From G963665495 sp963665495 (lineage in GTDB: Bacteria; Desulfobacterota; Desulfovibrionia; Desulfovibrionales; Desulfovibrionaceae): 64,000 bases of DNA. Positions 26,558-35,874 of the stretch are shown here, piece after piece; positions within the stretch are counted from its first letter, which is position 1; every line of letters starts with the position of its first letter. A program made the translations under genes and the position numbers. The stretch is from the NCBI GenBank assembly GCA_963665495.1, contig OY762289.1:3844001-3908000 (forward strand), read 5' to 3'. The notes beneath the pieces were generated by a model that did not search any database, had not been told where the DNA came from, and saw nothing but the letters and a program-made list of their open reading frames with translations.

Positions 26558-27826
26558 ATGCTTATGAAAAAAACTGCCGTTGTCGCCTTGCCCAAGGTGG
26601 CGTACGTATTGGTTTGGTTTCCCAAGCCTTCTGAAACCTTCATCTTTCGTGAAGTATCCGAATTGTACGCCCAGGGTTTGCGCGTGGAAGTGCTGACATT
26701 GTACGGCCCTCTGCGCAAGCACTTGTCCGACGCCATGCGGGCCTACAACGGCCCTGTTCGCCGGGCCGGGCTGCGCGCATTGCCCGGATTGCCGCTGGAC
26801 ATCCTTTACTGGCTCAAACGTCGGCCAGGAGTGGTGACCTGGGCCTTCAGCTCCGTACTTTTCCGGCGATGGCGTACGCTGGAAACCGCCGGAGAGGCTT
26901 TTCTGGCCATCCTGTTCGCATTCCGTTTCGCCCGCCAATGCGTTGAACAGGGGGTGGAGCATATCCATGCGGACTGGGCCACCGGTGCGACCACCGCGGC
27001 CTGGGTGGCGTCCAGACTCACCTGCCTGCCCTTCAGTTTCACCGGCCGCTCCGCGGACATTTTTCCACCCGACGGCGCATTGTCCGAAAAAATGGCCGAC
27101 TGCGCCTTCATGCGTACGGATGTGGGCAGCAACGTCCCTTACCTGCTGCGTACGACGGGAACCAGTCCGGAAAAAATCAAACTGATCTACGCGTCCATGA
27201 CCATGCGTCCGCAATCCCAGGCCACACTGCGTCTGGAACCGCCTTTCAGACTGCTGGCAATCGGACGCTTTGTGGAAAAAAAAGGCTTCGACGTGCTGCT
27301 GCGGGCCTGCGCCCTGCTCAAGGAACAGGGCCTGGCTTTCCAGCTTGCCCTGGTGGGATCAGGGCCCCTGGAAACCGAGCTTAAAAATCTTGCGAATGAA
27401 CTGCGGGTCACCGATGTGGTTTCCTTTCCCGGCTTCGTCGCACACGATGCCGTGCCCGGCCTGCTCTGCGACACGGACGTGTTCGTCATGCCCAGCCAGG
27501 TGGCCCAGGACGGCGACCGGGACGGAATCCCCAACGTGATCATGGAAGCCATGGCTCATGGCGTGCCCGTGGTCGCCACGGACGTCTCCGGCCTGGGCGA
27601 AGTGGTTCTTAACAAGCGTACGGGAGTGCTGGTGCCGCAAAAAGATCCCCAGGCGCTCGCCCAGGGCATCCTGAGCCTTTGCAAGGCCCCCGCCACCGCC
27701 CGTGAACAGGCCGCAAACGGCAAGGACTTCGTCATGCGCGTCTTTGCTCCCGAAACCTGCGCCAGGCGCCTTATAGCTCAGTTCACTGCTGCAGCAAAGG
27801 GCTGGAAACAGCCTGAGGTGGATTAG
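26558..27826 (+). CDS. Family 4 glycosyltransferase (WcaL/colanic-acid type)
   Basis: A ~422-aa protein from ATG 26558 (ATG at 26564 is equally possible); neither has a strong ribosome site. The GT-B fold is complete: N-terminal KVAYVLVWFPKPSETFIFREV, typical of WcaL-like enzymes, HADWATGATTAAW in the acceptor half, and the donor site GRFVEKKGFDVLLRA, then DGIPNVIMEAMAHGVPVVAT with the EX7E-type glutamates. It would add a sugar to a cell-surface polysaccharide or lipid. It is not within a recognisable polysaccharide cluster. Confidence 0.88.
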   Translation: MLMKKTAVVALPKVAYVLVWFPKPSETFIFREVSELYAQGLRVEVLTLYGPLRKHLSDAMRAYNGPVRRAGLRALPGLPLDILYWLKRRPGVVTWAFSSVLFRRWRTLETAGEAFLAILFAFRFARQCVEQGVEHIHADWATGATTAAWVASRLTCLPFSFTGRSADIFPPDGALSEKMADCAFMRTDVGSNVPYLLRTTGTSPEKIKLIYASMTMRPQSQATLRLEPPFRLLAIGRFVEKKGFDVLLRACALLKEQGLAFQLALVGSGPLETELKNLANELRVTDVVSFPGFVAHDAVPGLLCDTDVFVMPSQVAQDGDRDGIPNVIMEAMAHGVPVVATDVSGLGEVVLNKRTGVLVPQKDPQALAQGILSLCKAPATAREQAANGKDFVMRVFAPETCARRLIAQFTAAAKGWKQPEVD

Positions 27827-27926
27827 AATTCGGAGCAAACTCTTTTAGCAGAGAAAAATGACTTCCTGATTTCTCATCACCGGGACATGCCAAAAACAAC
27901 TGCAACATTCCTAAGCAAGCAGAGCC

Positions 27927-28310
27927 CTATTTCTCAAAAGCTTTTTTGGTGGTGACGCTGGTTTCGCATTGTATCGGTCGAAAATCTTTATTCGTAGGGA
28001 TGACCGTGCAGGATATCTTGTATTCTTTATTTGGCATCAAATGCGAAATCTTCATATCCAGGTCGCATACGCTATTGTTGGAAGGAAAATTTTGCGAATA
28101 GACAAGCGCCCCGGATCTGCTTTTTATCGCCACACAGGAGACGGATCCTCTCCAGGATGTGGAAAAATGTGCGGAGATGGATTTATAGGTAACGTCGGTT
28201 ATTTCCAGATCGCATTCGCGGTCTGCATATCCTGAATTTGCATTGGCGAGGGAAAAAAGAAGGAAACACGCCATAACCCACAGCCTGACGTATTTGGTGT
28301 TTATAAACAT
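27927..28310 (-). CDS. Small secreted hypothetical protein
   Basis: A 127-aa protein. The ATG at 28310 follows AGGAGG with 8-base spacing; a longer frame to 28343 overlaps that site. The signal peptide is clear (MFINTKYVRLWVMACFLLFSLANA). The mature part (~95 aa) has four Cys (ECDLE, VSCVA, VCDLD, ISCTV) plus one in PIQCETS, and alternating strands resembling a beta-sandwich or fibronectin-like module. I do not recognise the family. Base composition is lower in GC than neighbours, which may point to transfer. Confidence 0.65.
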   Translation of the reverse strand: MFINTKYVRLWVMACFLLFSLANANSGYADRECDLEITDVTYKSISAHFSTSWRGSVSCVAIKSRSGALVYSQNFPSNNSVCDLDMKISHLMPNKEYKISCTVIPTNKDFRPIQCETSVTTKKAFEK

Positions 28311-28567
28311 CGTTGCATCCTCCTGCTGAAATAGTAACCGCAATTAACGTCTTCGATGGATTCGATCTAAAAGTGATATTTTACATAATTAAGGGACTGT
28401 CGTGATCGTTGACATGCTGCAATGGTAAAACTCACTGACTCATGTCGAATTATGTACTCTTTCGTGACCGAACTATACATAGGAGCACCATCTGCGCACA
28501 AGAGACTTTCAAGAGATTAAGCCGTTCATACCACGTGAATACTAGCCGGGGATAGTGTTTAAAAAAA

Positions 28568-29362
28568 CTATTGCGCCAGCAGCAGCTGCCAGTAAAGATG
28601 GCCGAAGAGGATGTAGAGCATCAGTCCGAGGCTGAGGAAGGGACCGAAGGGCACCATGGTCTGCAGGGCCTGGCCTTTGGAGCGGAACATGTAGAACAGG
28701 CTGGCCACCAGCGCGCTGACCGCGGAGATGATGATGATGATGGGCAGGGCCATCCAGCCTGCCAGGGCGCCGATCATCAGCATCAGCTTGATGTCGCCCG
28801 TGCCCAGGCCTTCGCGCCCCTTGAGCTTGCGAAACAAACGCTGCAGCAGCAGAAATACGCCGGCTCCGCTCAGGGCGCCAATGACGGACTGCTCCAGCGT
28901 GGGCACGCCCAGGGCCGGACGCAGAATGAAATACGCGCCCGCAAGAGCGATGACCGCTCCGGGCAGGGTCAGGATATCCGGCAGGATATAGGCTTCGAAA
29001 TCAATGAAGCTGGCGACGATCAATATACCGCCGATGACCATGAAAAGCACCCAGACCATGCTGGGCCCGAATTTGAACGCAAGCCCCAGAGCCCAGAGTC
29101 CGGACAGCAACTCCACAATGGGGTACTGCAGGCTGATGTGCACCTTGCATTTGCGGCAGCGGCCCAGAAGCAGCAGATAGCTCAACAGCGGAATGTTTTC
29201 CCACCAGGAAAGCACATGCCCGCACTTGGGACAATGCGAACCGGGACTGACGATGGACTCTTCCGCCAGATAGCGAAAGACGCAGACATTATAAAAACTG
29301 CCCAGAATCAGCCCCAACACCAGGGCCACCCAGGGAAAATACTCCATATTCAATAGCCACAT
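28568..29362 (-). CDS. pilD: Prepilin peptidase / N-methyltransferase (type IV leader peptidase)
   Basis: A 264-aa membrane protein. The N-terminal cytoplasmic methyltransferase part has the zinc tetracysteine HCPKCGH ... GRCRKCKV. Catalytic aspartates are in SFIDFEAYILPD and GTGDIKLMLMIGALAG. It trims and N-methylates prepilin-like proteins for type IV pili and type II secretion. It probably serves the same system as GspE at 19413, though the substrates are not in the window. Confidence 0.95.
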   Translation of the reverse strand: MWLLNMEYFPWVALVLGLILGSFYNVCVFRYLAEESIVSPGSHCPKCGHVLSWWENIPLLSYLLLLGRCRKCKVHISLQYPIVELLSGLWALGLAFKFGPSMVWVLFMVIGGILIVASFIDFEAYILPDILTLPGAVIALAGAYFILRPALGVPTLEQSVIGALSGAGVFLLLQRLFRKLKGREGLGTGDIKLMLMIGALAGWMALPIIIIISAVSALVASLFYMFRSKGQALQTMVPFGPFLSLGLMLYILFGHLYWQLLLAQ

Positions 29363-29728
29363 GGTCTACTCGCTTGGTTTGCAATTGCGTACGCGCTCTG
29401 GTCAGATTATACCGCCGGACCTGACTTTGGCATAGACACAGATCTATGGCAAGAAAATCGGCTGGTTGCGCATATTTTTTCCCAACTTTTCAGGTCCGGG
29501 GGGGCCGGCGCCAGCGTCCCGGCCGGCACGGGAGAACCTTGTCAACCTACTAGAAATACACAGGTATTCCCCTTGATTACTTGATTGTAACCCAGGAAAC
29601 CCCTTGACCCTGCAAATTGAAGCATATATTCTGAAATACTGTGCATTGAATGAGGTATGTCGACTCGTTTTCCGTCTCGGCTATGTCCTTCTTTATTCCA
29701 GCGCCTGATATCGTGAGGATTTGTTATC
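29363..29728. other. Intergenic region before the gld-like operon
   Basis: 366 bases between divergent genes. No gene is supported. It holds a GC-rich inverted repeat near 29505-29530 (GCCGG...CCGGC) and the promoter at 29604-29632. Confidence 0.6.
29604..29632 (+). promoter_or_regulatory. Sigma-70-type promoter of the gldA-gldF-gldG operon
   Basis: TTGACC (29604-29609), spacer of 17 bases, TATTCT (29627-29632). The predicted start near 29639 leaves a 90-base leader before the ATG at 29729. Confidence 0.65.
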
Positions 29729-30670
29729 ATGTTAGATGTTCGAAAGCTGTGTCATCATTACGGAAACGTCCAGGTGCTCCACAATCTCGACTTCAGTGTC
29801 AATCAAGGTGAGATTGTTGGATTGCTCGGCCCCAACGGCGCGGGCAAATCAACCACCATGCGTATCCTGACCGGATACTACACGCCCAGCTCAGGCGATG
29901 TGCTGTTTGACGGCCAAGACATCCGCAAGGACATTATGCGTATACGCCGTCAGCTCGGCTATATGCCCGAAGACGTGCCCCTGTACCCCGAACTCAAAGT
30001 TCAGGAGTATCTACTGTGGGCCGCCCGTATCAAAGAATCTGTCAGTCCCGCCCGCCAGGTGGAAGAAGTCCTGGACCGCTGCGGTCTGACCAAAGTCAAA
30101 AACAAACTGATCCGTTTTCTTTCCAAAGGCTACCGGCAGCGGGTCGGACTGGCCCAGTGCATTCTGGGCGAACCGCGCCTGCTGATCCTTGACGAACCCA
30201 CCGTCGGGCTCGATCCGACGCAGATTCGCGAAATTCGTTCGCTGATCAAAGAGCTCGGCAAGGAACGGACCATTTTCCTGAGCACCCATATCCTGCCGGA
30301 AGTCGAACTGACCTGTGACCGGGCCCTGATCATCGACAAGGGCCGGATTATTGCGGAAGACACGCCCGCGGGCCTTGTGGCCGCATTCGGCGGCAAAGGA
30401 CGCTACCTGCTGCGGCTGGACGTGCCCACGGACAAACTGGGCGACGTGCTTGCCGCCTACCGCGCAGTTTCCGGCGTATTGTCCGCGGAACTCGGCGACA
30501 GCGGCGAAATTATGCTGGAAACCGCTCCCGAACAGGACATTCGCGCGCAGCTCACCGGCCTGGCCTTTCAGTCCGGCTGGCCGCTTGTGGAGTTCAAACC
30601 TGCCAATGTCAGTCTTGAAGAAGTCTTCATCAGCCTCGTTCGCGAGGAAAACCAAGGAGTGGCCGCATGA
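29729..30670 (+). CDS. gldA: ABC transporter ATP-binding protein, GldA/CcmA type
   Basis: A 313-aa ATPase. Walker A is GPNGAGKST, signature region LSKGYRQRVGLAQ, Walker B LLILDEPTVGLDP, His switch STHILPE. A ~90-residue C-terminal domain follows, as in GldA and DrrA-like proteins. It energises the ABC-2 permease encoded next. The stop overlaps the next start by 4 bases (ATGA), so the two are translationally coupled. The gld name reflects similarity to the Flavobacterium gliding complex; here a gliding role is not implied. Confidence 0.93.
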   Translation: MLDVRKLCHHYGNVQVLHNLDFSVNQGEIVGLLGPNGAGKSTTMRILTGYYTPSSGDVLFDGQDIRKDIMRIRRQLGYMPEDVPLYPELKVQEYLLWAARIKESVSPARQVEEVLDRCGLTKVKNKLIRFLSKGYRQRVGLAQCILGEPRLLILDEPTVGLDPTQIREIRSLIKELGKERTIFLSTHILPEVELTCDRALIIDKGRIIAEDTPAGLVAAFGGKGRYLLRLDVPTDKLGDVLAAYRAVSGVLSAELGDSGEIMLETAPEQDIRAQLTGLAFQSGWPLVEFKPANVSLEEVFISLVREENQGVAA

Positions 30671-31434
30671 GAGGATGCCTGCTGCTTGCACAAAAGGATC
30701 TGATCATTCTTTTCAGGTCGCCGCTGGCATACGCCATTCTGACCTGTTTTCTCTTCATATCGGGCTATTTTTTTCTCATGGGCGTGCAGACCTACCAGCT
30801 TCTGAGCATGCAGGTCATGCAGAATCCCGCCGTTACAGGATTCACCCCCATGGAATACATCATCAACCCATACCTGGATAATACCAGCGTCATCCTGCTG
30901 TTCATCATCCCGCTGCTGACCATGCGCGGTTTCAGCGAAGAAAAGAAAATGGGCACATTCGAAGTGCTCATGAGCTATCCGCTCAAGGAAAGCCAGCTGG
31001 TTTCCGGAAAACTGCTGGCCTTGGCCGTTTTCATGCTCCTTGCCCTGGCTTTGAGCGCGATCTCGCCTGCCATGCTTTTCACCGTTAGCGAACCGCAGCT
31101 CGTGCCCATCCTGCTGGGATACTCGGGCATATTTCTGCTTTCGCTCAGTTTCTGCGCCATCGGGCTGTTCTTTTCCTCGCTTACAGAAAACCAGATCGTG
31201 GCCGCTGTCTGTACCTTCGCTGCCCTGCTGGTGCTCTGGTTGCTGAACTGGCTCGAACAACTCGGCATAGGACAGGCCGGCGCGGTTCTGGCCCAGATTT
31301 CACCCCTGGGGCATGTGCACTCCTTTCTCAAGGGAGTTCTCGAGGTCAAGGACCTGGTTTATTACGTAACGTTTGTCCTGGGCTTTGCCTGGCTGACGCT
31401 GCTGAGTCTGGAAAATCAACGCTGGCGGGGATAG
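30667..31434 (+). CDS. gldF: ABC-2 type permease, GldF-like
   Basis: A 255-aa membrane protein with six hydrophobic segments. It starts LLLAQKDLIILFRSPLAYAI and contains IPLLTMRGFSEEKKMGTFEVLMSYP, typical of ABC-2 permeases linked with GldA/GldG. It would form the membrane channel of the exporter with the preceding ATPase. It is followed after 2 bases by gldG. Confidence 0.92.
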   Translation: MRGCLLLAQKDLIILFRSPLAYAILTCFLFISGYFFLMGVQTYQLLSMQVMQNPAVTGFTPMEYIINPYLDNTSVILLFIIPLLTMRGFSEEKKMGTFEVLMSYPLKESQLVSGKLLALAVFMLLALALSAISPAMLFTVSEPQLVPILLGYSGIFLLSLSFCAIGLFFSSLTENQIVAAVCTFAALLVLWLLNWLEQLGIGQAGAVLAQISPLGHVHSFLKGVLEVKDLVYYVTFVLGFAWLTLLSLENQRWRG

Positions 31435-31436
31435 GC

Positions 31437-32852
31437 ATGAAACGGACAAAACGCTACTCACAGACCTTTCTGGCCGGTCTGCTCGGACTGGCCGTGCTTG
31501 TGGGCCTCAATGTTCTGGCGGTCAAGGAATCCTGGCGCTGGGACGCCACCGAGGGCAAGCAGCACTCCCTGGCCCAGGAAAGCATCAAAATACTCCATTC
31601 GCTTCCCCAGCCCGTTCAGGCCGAAGCCTTTTACGTGCCCGGCGAACCCGGTCGGCGGGAAGTCGAAGAAATGCTCAAACTGTTTGCTTCGGAAAACGAA
31701 AAATTCACCTTTGAATTCGTGGATCCCGACCGATCGCCGTTACGCGCCAAACAGGCCGGAATTCTGCAAACCGGCACTGTGGTTTTTCTGAGCGGAGACA
31801 AACGCGAAACCGTGGCCATGCCCGACGAGCAAAAACTGCTCAACGCGCTGGTCCGGGTCAGCAACCCGAAACGGGCCAAAATCGGCCTGGTCGCGGGACA
31901 CGGCGAACTGAATCCCTCCGGACAAGGCACCTCGGGATGCAAATTCATCCAGACCACTCTGGAGGAACAAGGCGCGGATGTCGAACCCGTGACCCTGGCC
32001 CAGTTGGAAACCCTGCCCAAGGATCTGGACGTCCTCATGATTCTCGGCCCCAGAGCCGACTTTTTGCCCCATGAACTCGAGCTGTTGACCCAGTTCAAAA
32101 ACGCGGGCGGCCGCCTGTTTGTCGCTCTTTCCGCGGAAAACACCACGAACCTGGACGGCTGGCTGGAAAAAGAACTGGAAATCAAACGCCTGCCGGGCCT
32201 GATTGTCGATCCTGTGGGCAGATTGTTCTCCCAGGATGCCTTGACGCCCATCGTTCAAAGCTACGGACAGAGCCCTATCACAAAAGATTTCAATATGATA
32301 ACTCTGTATCCAACCTGTTCGCCCCTGGCTTCAACCCTGCCGCCCACACCGCAGGGAGCCACCCCGCCGCCCGACGGCCCCGCTTATCTGGGCCTGAGCA
32401 CGCAGCAGGCCTGGGCGGAAACCGATATGGACGCCATGACCGGCGGCAGCGCCGAATTCGACAAACAAACCGATACGCCCGGTCCGCTGTGGATCGCCGC
32501 GCAATATATCGGAACTCCTGCTGCCGGCGCTTCCGAAAACGATGCGACGCAACAGGACAAAAAGGATGAAACTGGCAGTGTTGCCAGAGCCGTGGTTTTC
32601 GGAGACCAGGATTTTGTCTCCGACAAATATATCAAACTCGGCGGCAACCGCGACTTTGCCAGAAACAGCGTCAACTGGCTGCTCGAACGCGAATCCCAGA
32701 TCCGGGTCAGCAAACCCGACGTGGCCAACGTATACCTGATGTTGTCGCCTCAGCAGCAGGTGCTGGTCAGCTGGGTGCCCCTGATCGTCATTCCAGGGCT
32801 GTGCCTGATGCTGGGCATTATCGTTGTCCTAAGACGGCGCAGGGCGAAATAA
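31437..32852 (+). CDS. gldG: GldG-like ABC transporter auxiliary protein
   Basis: A 471-aa protein with one N-terminal (residues ~10-30) and one C-terminal (~440-462) membrane segment. The large periplasmic part between has the ABC_transp_aux pattern (KLGLVAGHGELNP-type, here KIGLVAGHGELNP; DVLMILGPRADFLPHELELL), and a Rossmann-like DUF4350 part near the end (VVFGDQDFVSDKYI...NRDFARNSVNWLLERE). It works with GldA and GldF. Substrate unknown. Confidence 0.9.
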   Translation: MKRTKRYSQTFLAGLLGLAVLVGLNVLAVKESWRWDATEGKQHSLAQESIKILHSLPQPVQAEAFYVPGEPGRREVEEMLKLFASENEKFTFEFVDPDRSPLRAKQAGILQTGTVVFLSGDKRETVAMPDEQKLLNALVRVSNPKRAKIGLVAGHGELNPSGQGTSGCKFIQTTLEEQGADVEPVTLAQLETLPKDLDVLMILGPRADFLPHELELLTQFKNAGGRLFVALSAENTTNLDGWLEKELEIKRLPGLIVDPVGRLFSQDALTPIVQSYGQSPITKDFNMITLYPTCSPLASTLPPTPQGATPPPDGPAYLGLSTQQAWAETDMDAMTGGSAEFDKQTDTPGPLWIAAQYIGTPAAGASENDATQQDKKDETGSVARAVVFGDQDFVSDKYIKLGGNRDFARNSVNWLLERESQIRVSKPDVANVYLMLSPQQQVLVSWVPLIVIPGLCLMLGIIVVLRRRRAK

Positions 32853-32901
32853 GCAGCACATCGCTGTTTGCCTTCTGAAAAATGTCACTGTATAGGGCGG
32901 C

Positions 32902-32932
32902 GCAGGGAGCTGTTGAAACAACAGCTCCCTGC
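32902..32932. other. Perfect 14-bp hairpin between gldG and the DUF4340 gene
   Basis: GCAGGGAGCTGTTG / CAACAGCTCCCTGC (32902-32915, 32919-32932) around AAA. There is no T-run, so it may separate or stabilise segments of the operon mRNA rather than end it. Confidence 0.75.
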
Positions 32933-33045
32933 CACCGCCATTAAACGTTTTGCGGCAACAGAACGTTATACTGACTTGTTTCATGCACATGATGCGGATG
33001 CCCGATGCACCGCTGAACATAAAATGCTCTAACGGAGTCGTTCGA

Positions 33046-34446
33046 GTGAACAAGAGACTACTTATACTTGCCGGCCTGGTATTGCTTATCTGGCTAGGCG
33101 TTTATCTGGTACCCGAGCAAGAGCCTGTCAAAAAAGAAGACGCCAGCTGGCCCGCTTTCACCATGGCCTCCACGGACAGAATCGACCAGGAAAGCCAGGG
33201 GCACAGCTTTTCATTTCGCAAGACCAACGGCGAATGGTACGCGCCGCAGCCCGGCGTCTCCGATCCCGGACTGCGCCTGGATATCACCAAAGTGGACGCC
33301 ATGCTGAACTACGTAGGCTCGCATCCGCCCAAGCGCAGACTCAGCGGCGAAGGAGGCGAAGAAAAAAAGGCCTACGGACTGGACAAACCGAATGCCAGCA
33401 TTACTTTCTTCGGCGAAAGCCAGTGGAAAATACAAGTTGGCGCCAAAAACGCCACCAATACAGGTGTATTCGCCGAAAGCTCCAAGGAGTCCGGCGAGTT
33501 ATTGCTTTTGGATCCCACATACGCCGAGCAGTTCACCAGAGATGCCAGCCATTATTACGACCTGCGGTTGCTGCCCTTGCAGCCGGAGGCAGTGAAACGT
33601 ATAAAGCTGGAAAATCCGGACGGCTCGGGCTGGGAAATTGCACAAAAGGACGGCAAAGACGTTTTCACCTGGCCGGCGTCAATGACGCAGAAAAAAGTTT
33701 CGCGTACGCAATTGGATGGATATTTGCGGGATCTGGCCGCATTCAAGGGCAAAGATTTTTTACCGGGCAAGGCTGACGCCCACGGCACCCCTGCCGGAAC
33801 CCTGCAGATATGGAATAGCGGAGGTTCCGACCCGGTGGTTATCCGCTTTTACGAGCCCTCCACCGCTGCCGGCGGGCCTGACGGACCGGCTCTTGTGGCC
33901 GATTCCAGCTGGCAGAAAGCACCGCTGTCCATGCCGGCCGACGTCCGGGCCAAAGTGTTCAGAACAGCCTTTTCCCTGCGCGACAGAAGCGTGCTGGAGC
34001 TTGCTCCGGGGCAGGTCGAACGCCAGGTCATCGGACGCGAAGCCGAAAACGGCCAGCCCGGTGCAGAGCTGACAGCCGACAAAAGCGAGTCCGGCTGGAA
34101 TGTGGACGGCAAGGAACACCAGGGACTGGACATGCTTCTCTGGCGCCTTGGGGATCTGCAGTACGAAGACGAGCCCGTGGAGCAGTTGCCCCAGGAAGCC
34201 CGGCAGGATCTGACCTGGAAGCTTTACGGCAAAAATAAAACGCTGCTGCACACGCTCGTATTTTATCGGGCTCCGGCGGCTTCCGGACAGAAAAGCGTCC
34301 ATTGGATTGCAGTTGAGGGCAAAGCACCGTATTATCCGGTGAGTTCGAAGCTTGCTGGGGATCTGGCCGCCCTGCTTCCATCTGCGGGTGGCCAAAGCGC
34401 CGCATCCGCCGCAGATACGGTACAAGGGGCCGAAACTACACAGTAA
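33046..34446 (+). CDS. DUF4340 domain-containing membrane-anchored protein
   Basis: A 466-aa protein from GTG 33046 (VNKRLLILAGLVLLIWLGVYL), which has GGAG 8 bases upstream and gives an N-terminal membrane anchor; an open frame continues to 32950. The periplasmic part carries DUF4340 repeats (TDRIDQESQGHSFSFRKTNGEWYAPQ, RLLPLQPEAVKRIKLENPDGSGWEI). DUF4340 proteins are encoded with GldG-like genes in many delta-proteobacteria and are thought to complete that transporter. Function is unknown. Confidence 0.88.
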   Translation: MNKRLLILAGLVLLIWLGVYLVPEQEPVKKEDASWPAFTMASTDRIDQESQGHSFSFRKTNGEWYAPQPGVSDPGLRLDITKVDAMLNYVGSHPPKRRLSGEGGEEKKAYGLDKPNASITFFGESQWKIQVGAKNATNTGVFAESSKESGELLLLDPTYAEQFTRDASHYYDLRLLPLQPEAVKRIKLENPDGSGWEIAQKDGKDVFTWPASMTQKKVSRTQLDGYLRDLAAFKGKDFLPGKADAHGTPAGTLQIWNSGGSDPVVIRFYEPSTAAGGPDGPALVADSSWQKAPLSMPADVRAKVFRTAFSLRDRSVLELAPGQVERQVIGREAENGQPGAELTADKSESGWNVDGKEHQGLDMLLWRLGDLQYEDEPVEQLPQEARQDLTWKLYGKNKTLLHTLVFYRAPAASGQKSVHWIAVEGKAPYYPVSSKLAGDLAALLPSAGGQSAASAADTVQGAETTQ

Positions 34447-34452
34447 CCTTTT

Positions 34453-34480
34453 CAGGCAATACGCGCTTGCGTATTGCCTG
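34453..34480. other. Perfect 12-bp hairpin in the rpoZ leader
   Basis: CAGGCAATACGC / GCGTATTGCCTG with loop GCTT, ending 26 bases before the rpoZ start. There is no T-run, so it acts either as an RNA processing or stability element, or as a poor terminator of the upstream operon. Confidence 0.75.
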
Positions 34481-34506
34481 ATACCAATAGTTGCAAGGAG
34501 CATTAC

Positions 34507-34734
34507 ATGGCACGTATCACAGTGGAAGATTGTCAGCAGGTAGTGGACAATCGTTTTTTGATTGTCCAGATGTGCATCAAGCGCGTCCATCAGTACAGAG
34601 AAGGCTACAATCAGCTCGTAGACAGCAAAAACAAAGAAGTGGTAACGGCACTGCGGGAAATCGCCGCCAACAAGGTGCTTATTCATGAAGCGCCGGCCAC
34701 CCCTGTGGTGGAACAGGCCGAGGAAACCGTCTAA
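34507..34734 (+). CDS. rpoZ: RNA polymerase omega subunit
   Basis: A 75-aa protein. The ATG at 34507 follows AAGGAG; an upstream in-frame start at 34474 lies within the hairpin. MARITVEDCQQVVDNRF, then VQMCIKRVHQY and VVTALREIAANKV are the omega signature. Omega helps fold and stabilise beta' in RNA polymerase. It is first in a short operon with dnaJ (19 bases later) and moaC. Confidence 0.95.
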   Translation: MARITVEDCQQVVDNRFLIVQMCIKRVHQYREGYNQLVDSKNKEVVTALREIAANKVLIHEAPATPVVEQAEETV

Positions 34735-34752
34735 GCCAACAGGACCAATGCT

Positions 34753-35871
34753 ATGAGTTCACGCCGCTGTTATTATGAAATCCTGGAAGTCACTCGAGAG
34801 GCAAGCGAGGACGAGATAAAACGCTCCTATAGAAAACTTGCCATGATGTATCATCCGGACAGGAACCCGGATGATCCAGAAGCCGAACAGAAATTCAAAG
34901 AAGCCGCGGAGGCCTATGAGGTCCTGCGCGATCCGCAGAAACGTGCGCGTTACGACCAGTTCGGCCATGACGGGCTCAATGCCAGCGGGTTCCATGGATT
35001 TTCCAGTTCCGATGACATTTTCAGTGCATTTGGAGATATTTTCGGCGAATTTTTCGGCTTCGGCGGTTCTAGCCGCGGCCGCCGCAACAGGCCCCAGGCC
35101 GGAGCGGACCTGCGCTACAACCTGAAAATTTCCTTCCGCGAAGCCGCCAAGGGCATTGAAAAAACCATTTCCATACCCAAAAACGTCAGCTGTACGGAGT
35201 GCAACGGCACTGGAGCGAAGCCCGGATCCCAGCCGGAAACCTGCCGCCATTGCAACGGCACCGGACAGATTCATCAGTCTCAGGGCTTTTTCCGCGTGGT
35301 GGTCACCTGTCCGTCCTGCCGCGGAGAAGGAAAGATCATCACCGATCCGTGCACGAAATGCCGCGGCGCAGGTCAGGTGGAAGAGGTCAAGGAACTCTCC
35401 GTACGCATTCCTGCTGGAGTGGACAACGGCAGCCGGTTGCGCCTACGCGGCGAAGGCGAACCCGGCCATTTCGGCGGCCCTCCCGGAGACCTCTACGTGG
35501 TGTTGTACGTGGAGGAGGACAAAGTCTTCAAACGTCAGGACCAGGATCTCATTTACACGACGGACATCACTTTTGTTCAGGCCACCCTGGGCGACAAAAT
35601 CACTGTTCCCACTCTGGATGACGACGCTTCTGTGAGCATCCCCAAAGGAACCCAAAGCGGCGAAGTCTTCAAGCTCAAGGGACAGGGTCTGCCTTATCTC
35701 GGCAGTTCGACCAAGGGCGACCTGCTTGTGCAGGTCAAAGTGGTTACGCCCACCGGATTGTCCAAAAAGCAGGAAGAACTGCTGCAGGAATTCCAGCGCC
35801 TGGATGAAGAAAAACCGTTGAAAAAAGTAAAAAATCTTTTCAAGAAAGCCGGCAAGGCCATGAGCGGGTAA
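34753..35871 (+). CDS. dnaJ: Chaperone DnaJ
   Basis: A 372-aa type I J-protein. J domain (1-70) with HPD in MMYHPDRNP, a Gly/Phe-rich stretch (75-115), four zinc-finger repeats CxxCxGxG (CTECNGTG, CRHCNGTG, CPSCRGEG, CTKCRGAG), then the client-binding C-terminal domains. It delivers misfolded proteins to DnaK and stimulates its ATPase. dnaK and grpE are not in the window. Cotranscription with rpoZ and moaC is likely from the 19- and 3-base gaps. Confidence 0.98.
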   Translation: MSSRRCYYEILEVTREASEDEIKRSYRKLAMMYHPDRNPDDPEAEQKFKEAAEAYEVLRDPQKRARYDQFGHDGLNASGFHGFSSSDDIFSAFGDIFGEFFGFGGSSRGRRNRPQAGADLRYNLKISFREAAKGIEKTISIPKNVSCTECNGTGAKPGSQPETCRHCNGTGQIHQSQGFFRVVVTCPSCRGEGKIITDPCTKCRGAGQVEEVKELSVRIPAGVDNGSRLRLRGEGEPGHFGGPPGDLYVVLYVEEDKVFKRQDQDLIYTTDITFVQATLGDKITVPTLDDDASVSIPKGTQSGEVFKLKGQGLPYLGSSTKGDLLVQVKVVTPTGLSKKQEELLQEFQRLDEEKPLKKVKNLFKKAGKAMSG

Positions 35872-35874
35872 CCC

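Noticed and set aside
28571..29356. Long plus-strand reading frame opposite pilD
   Set aside because: Gln/His/Asp-rich product with no domain; the minus strand encodes a complete prepilin peptidase.
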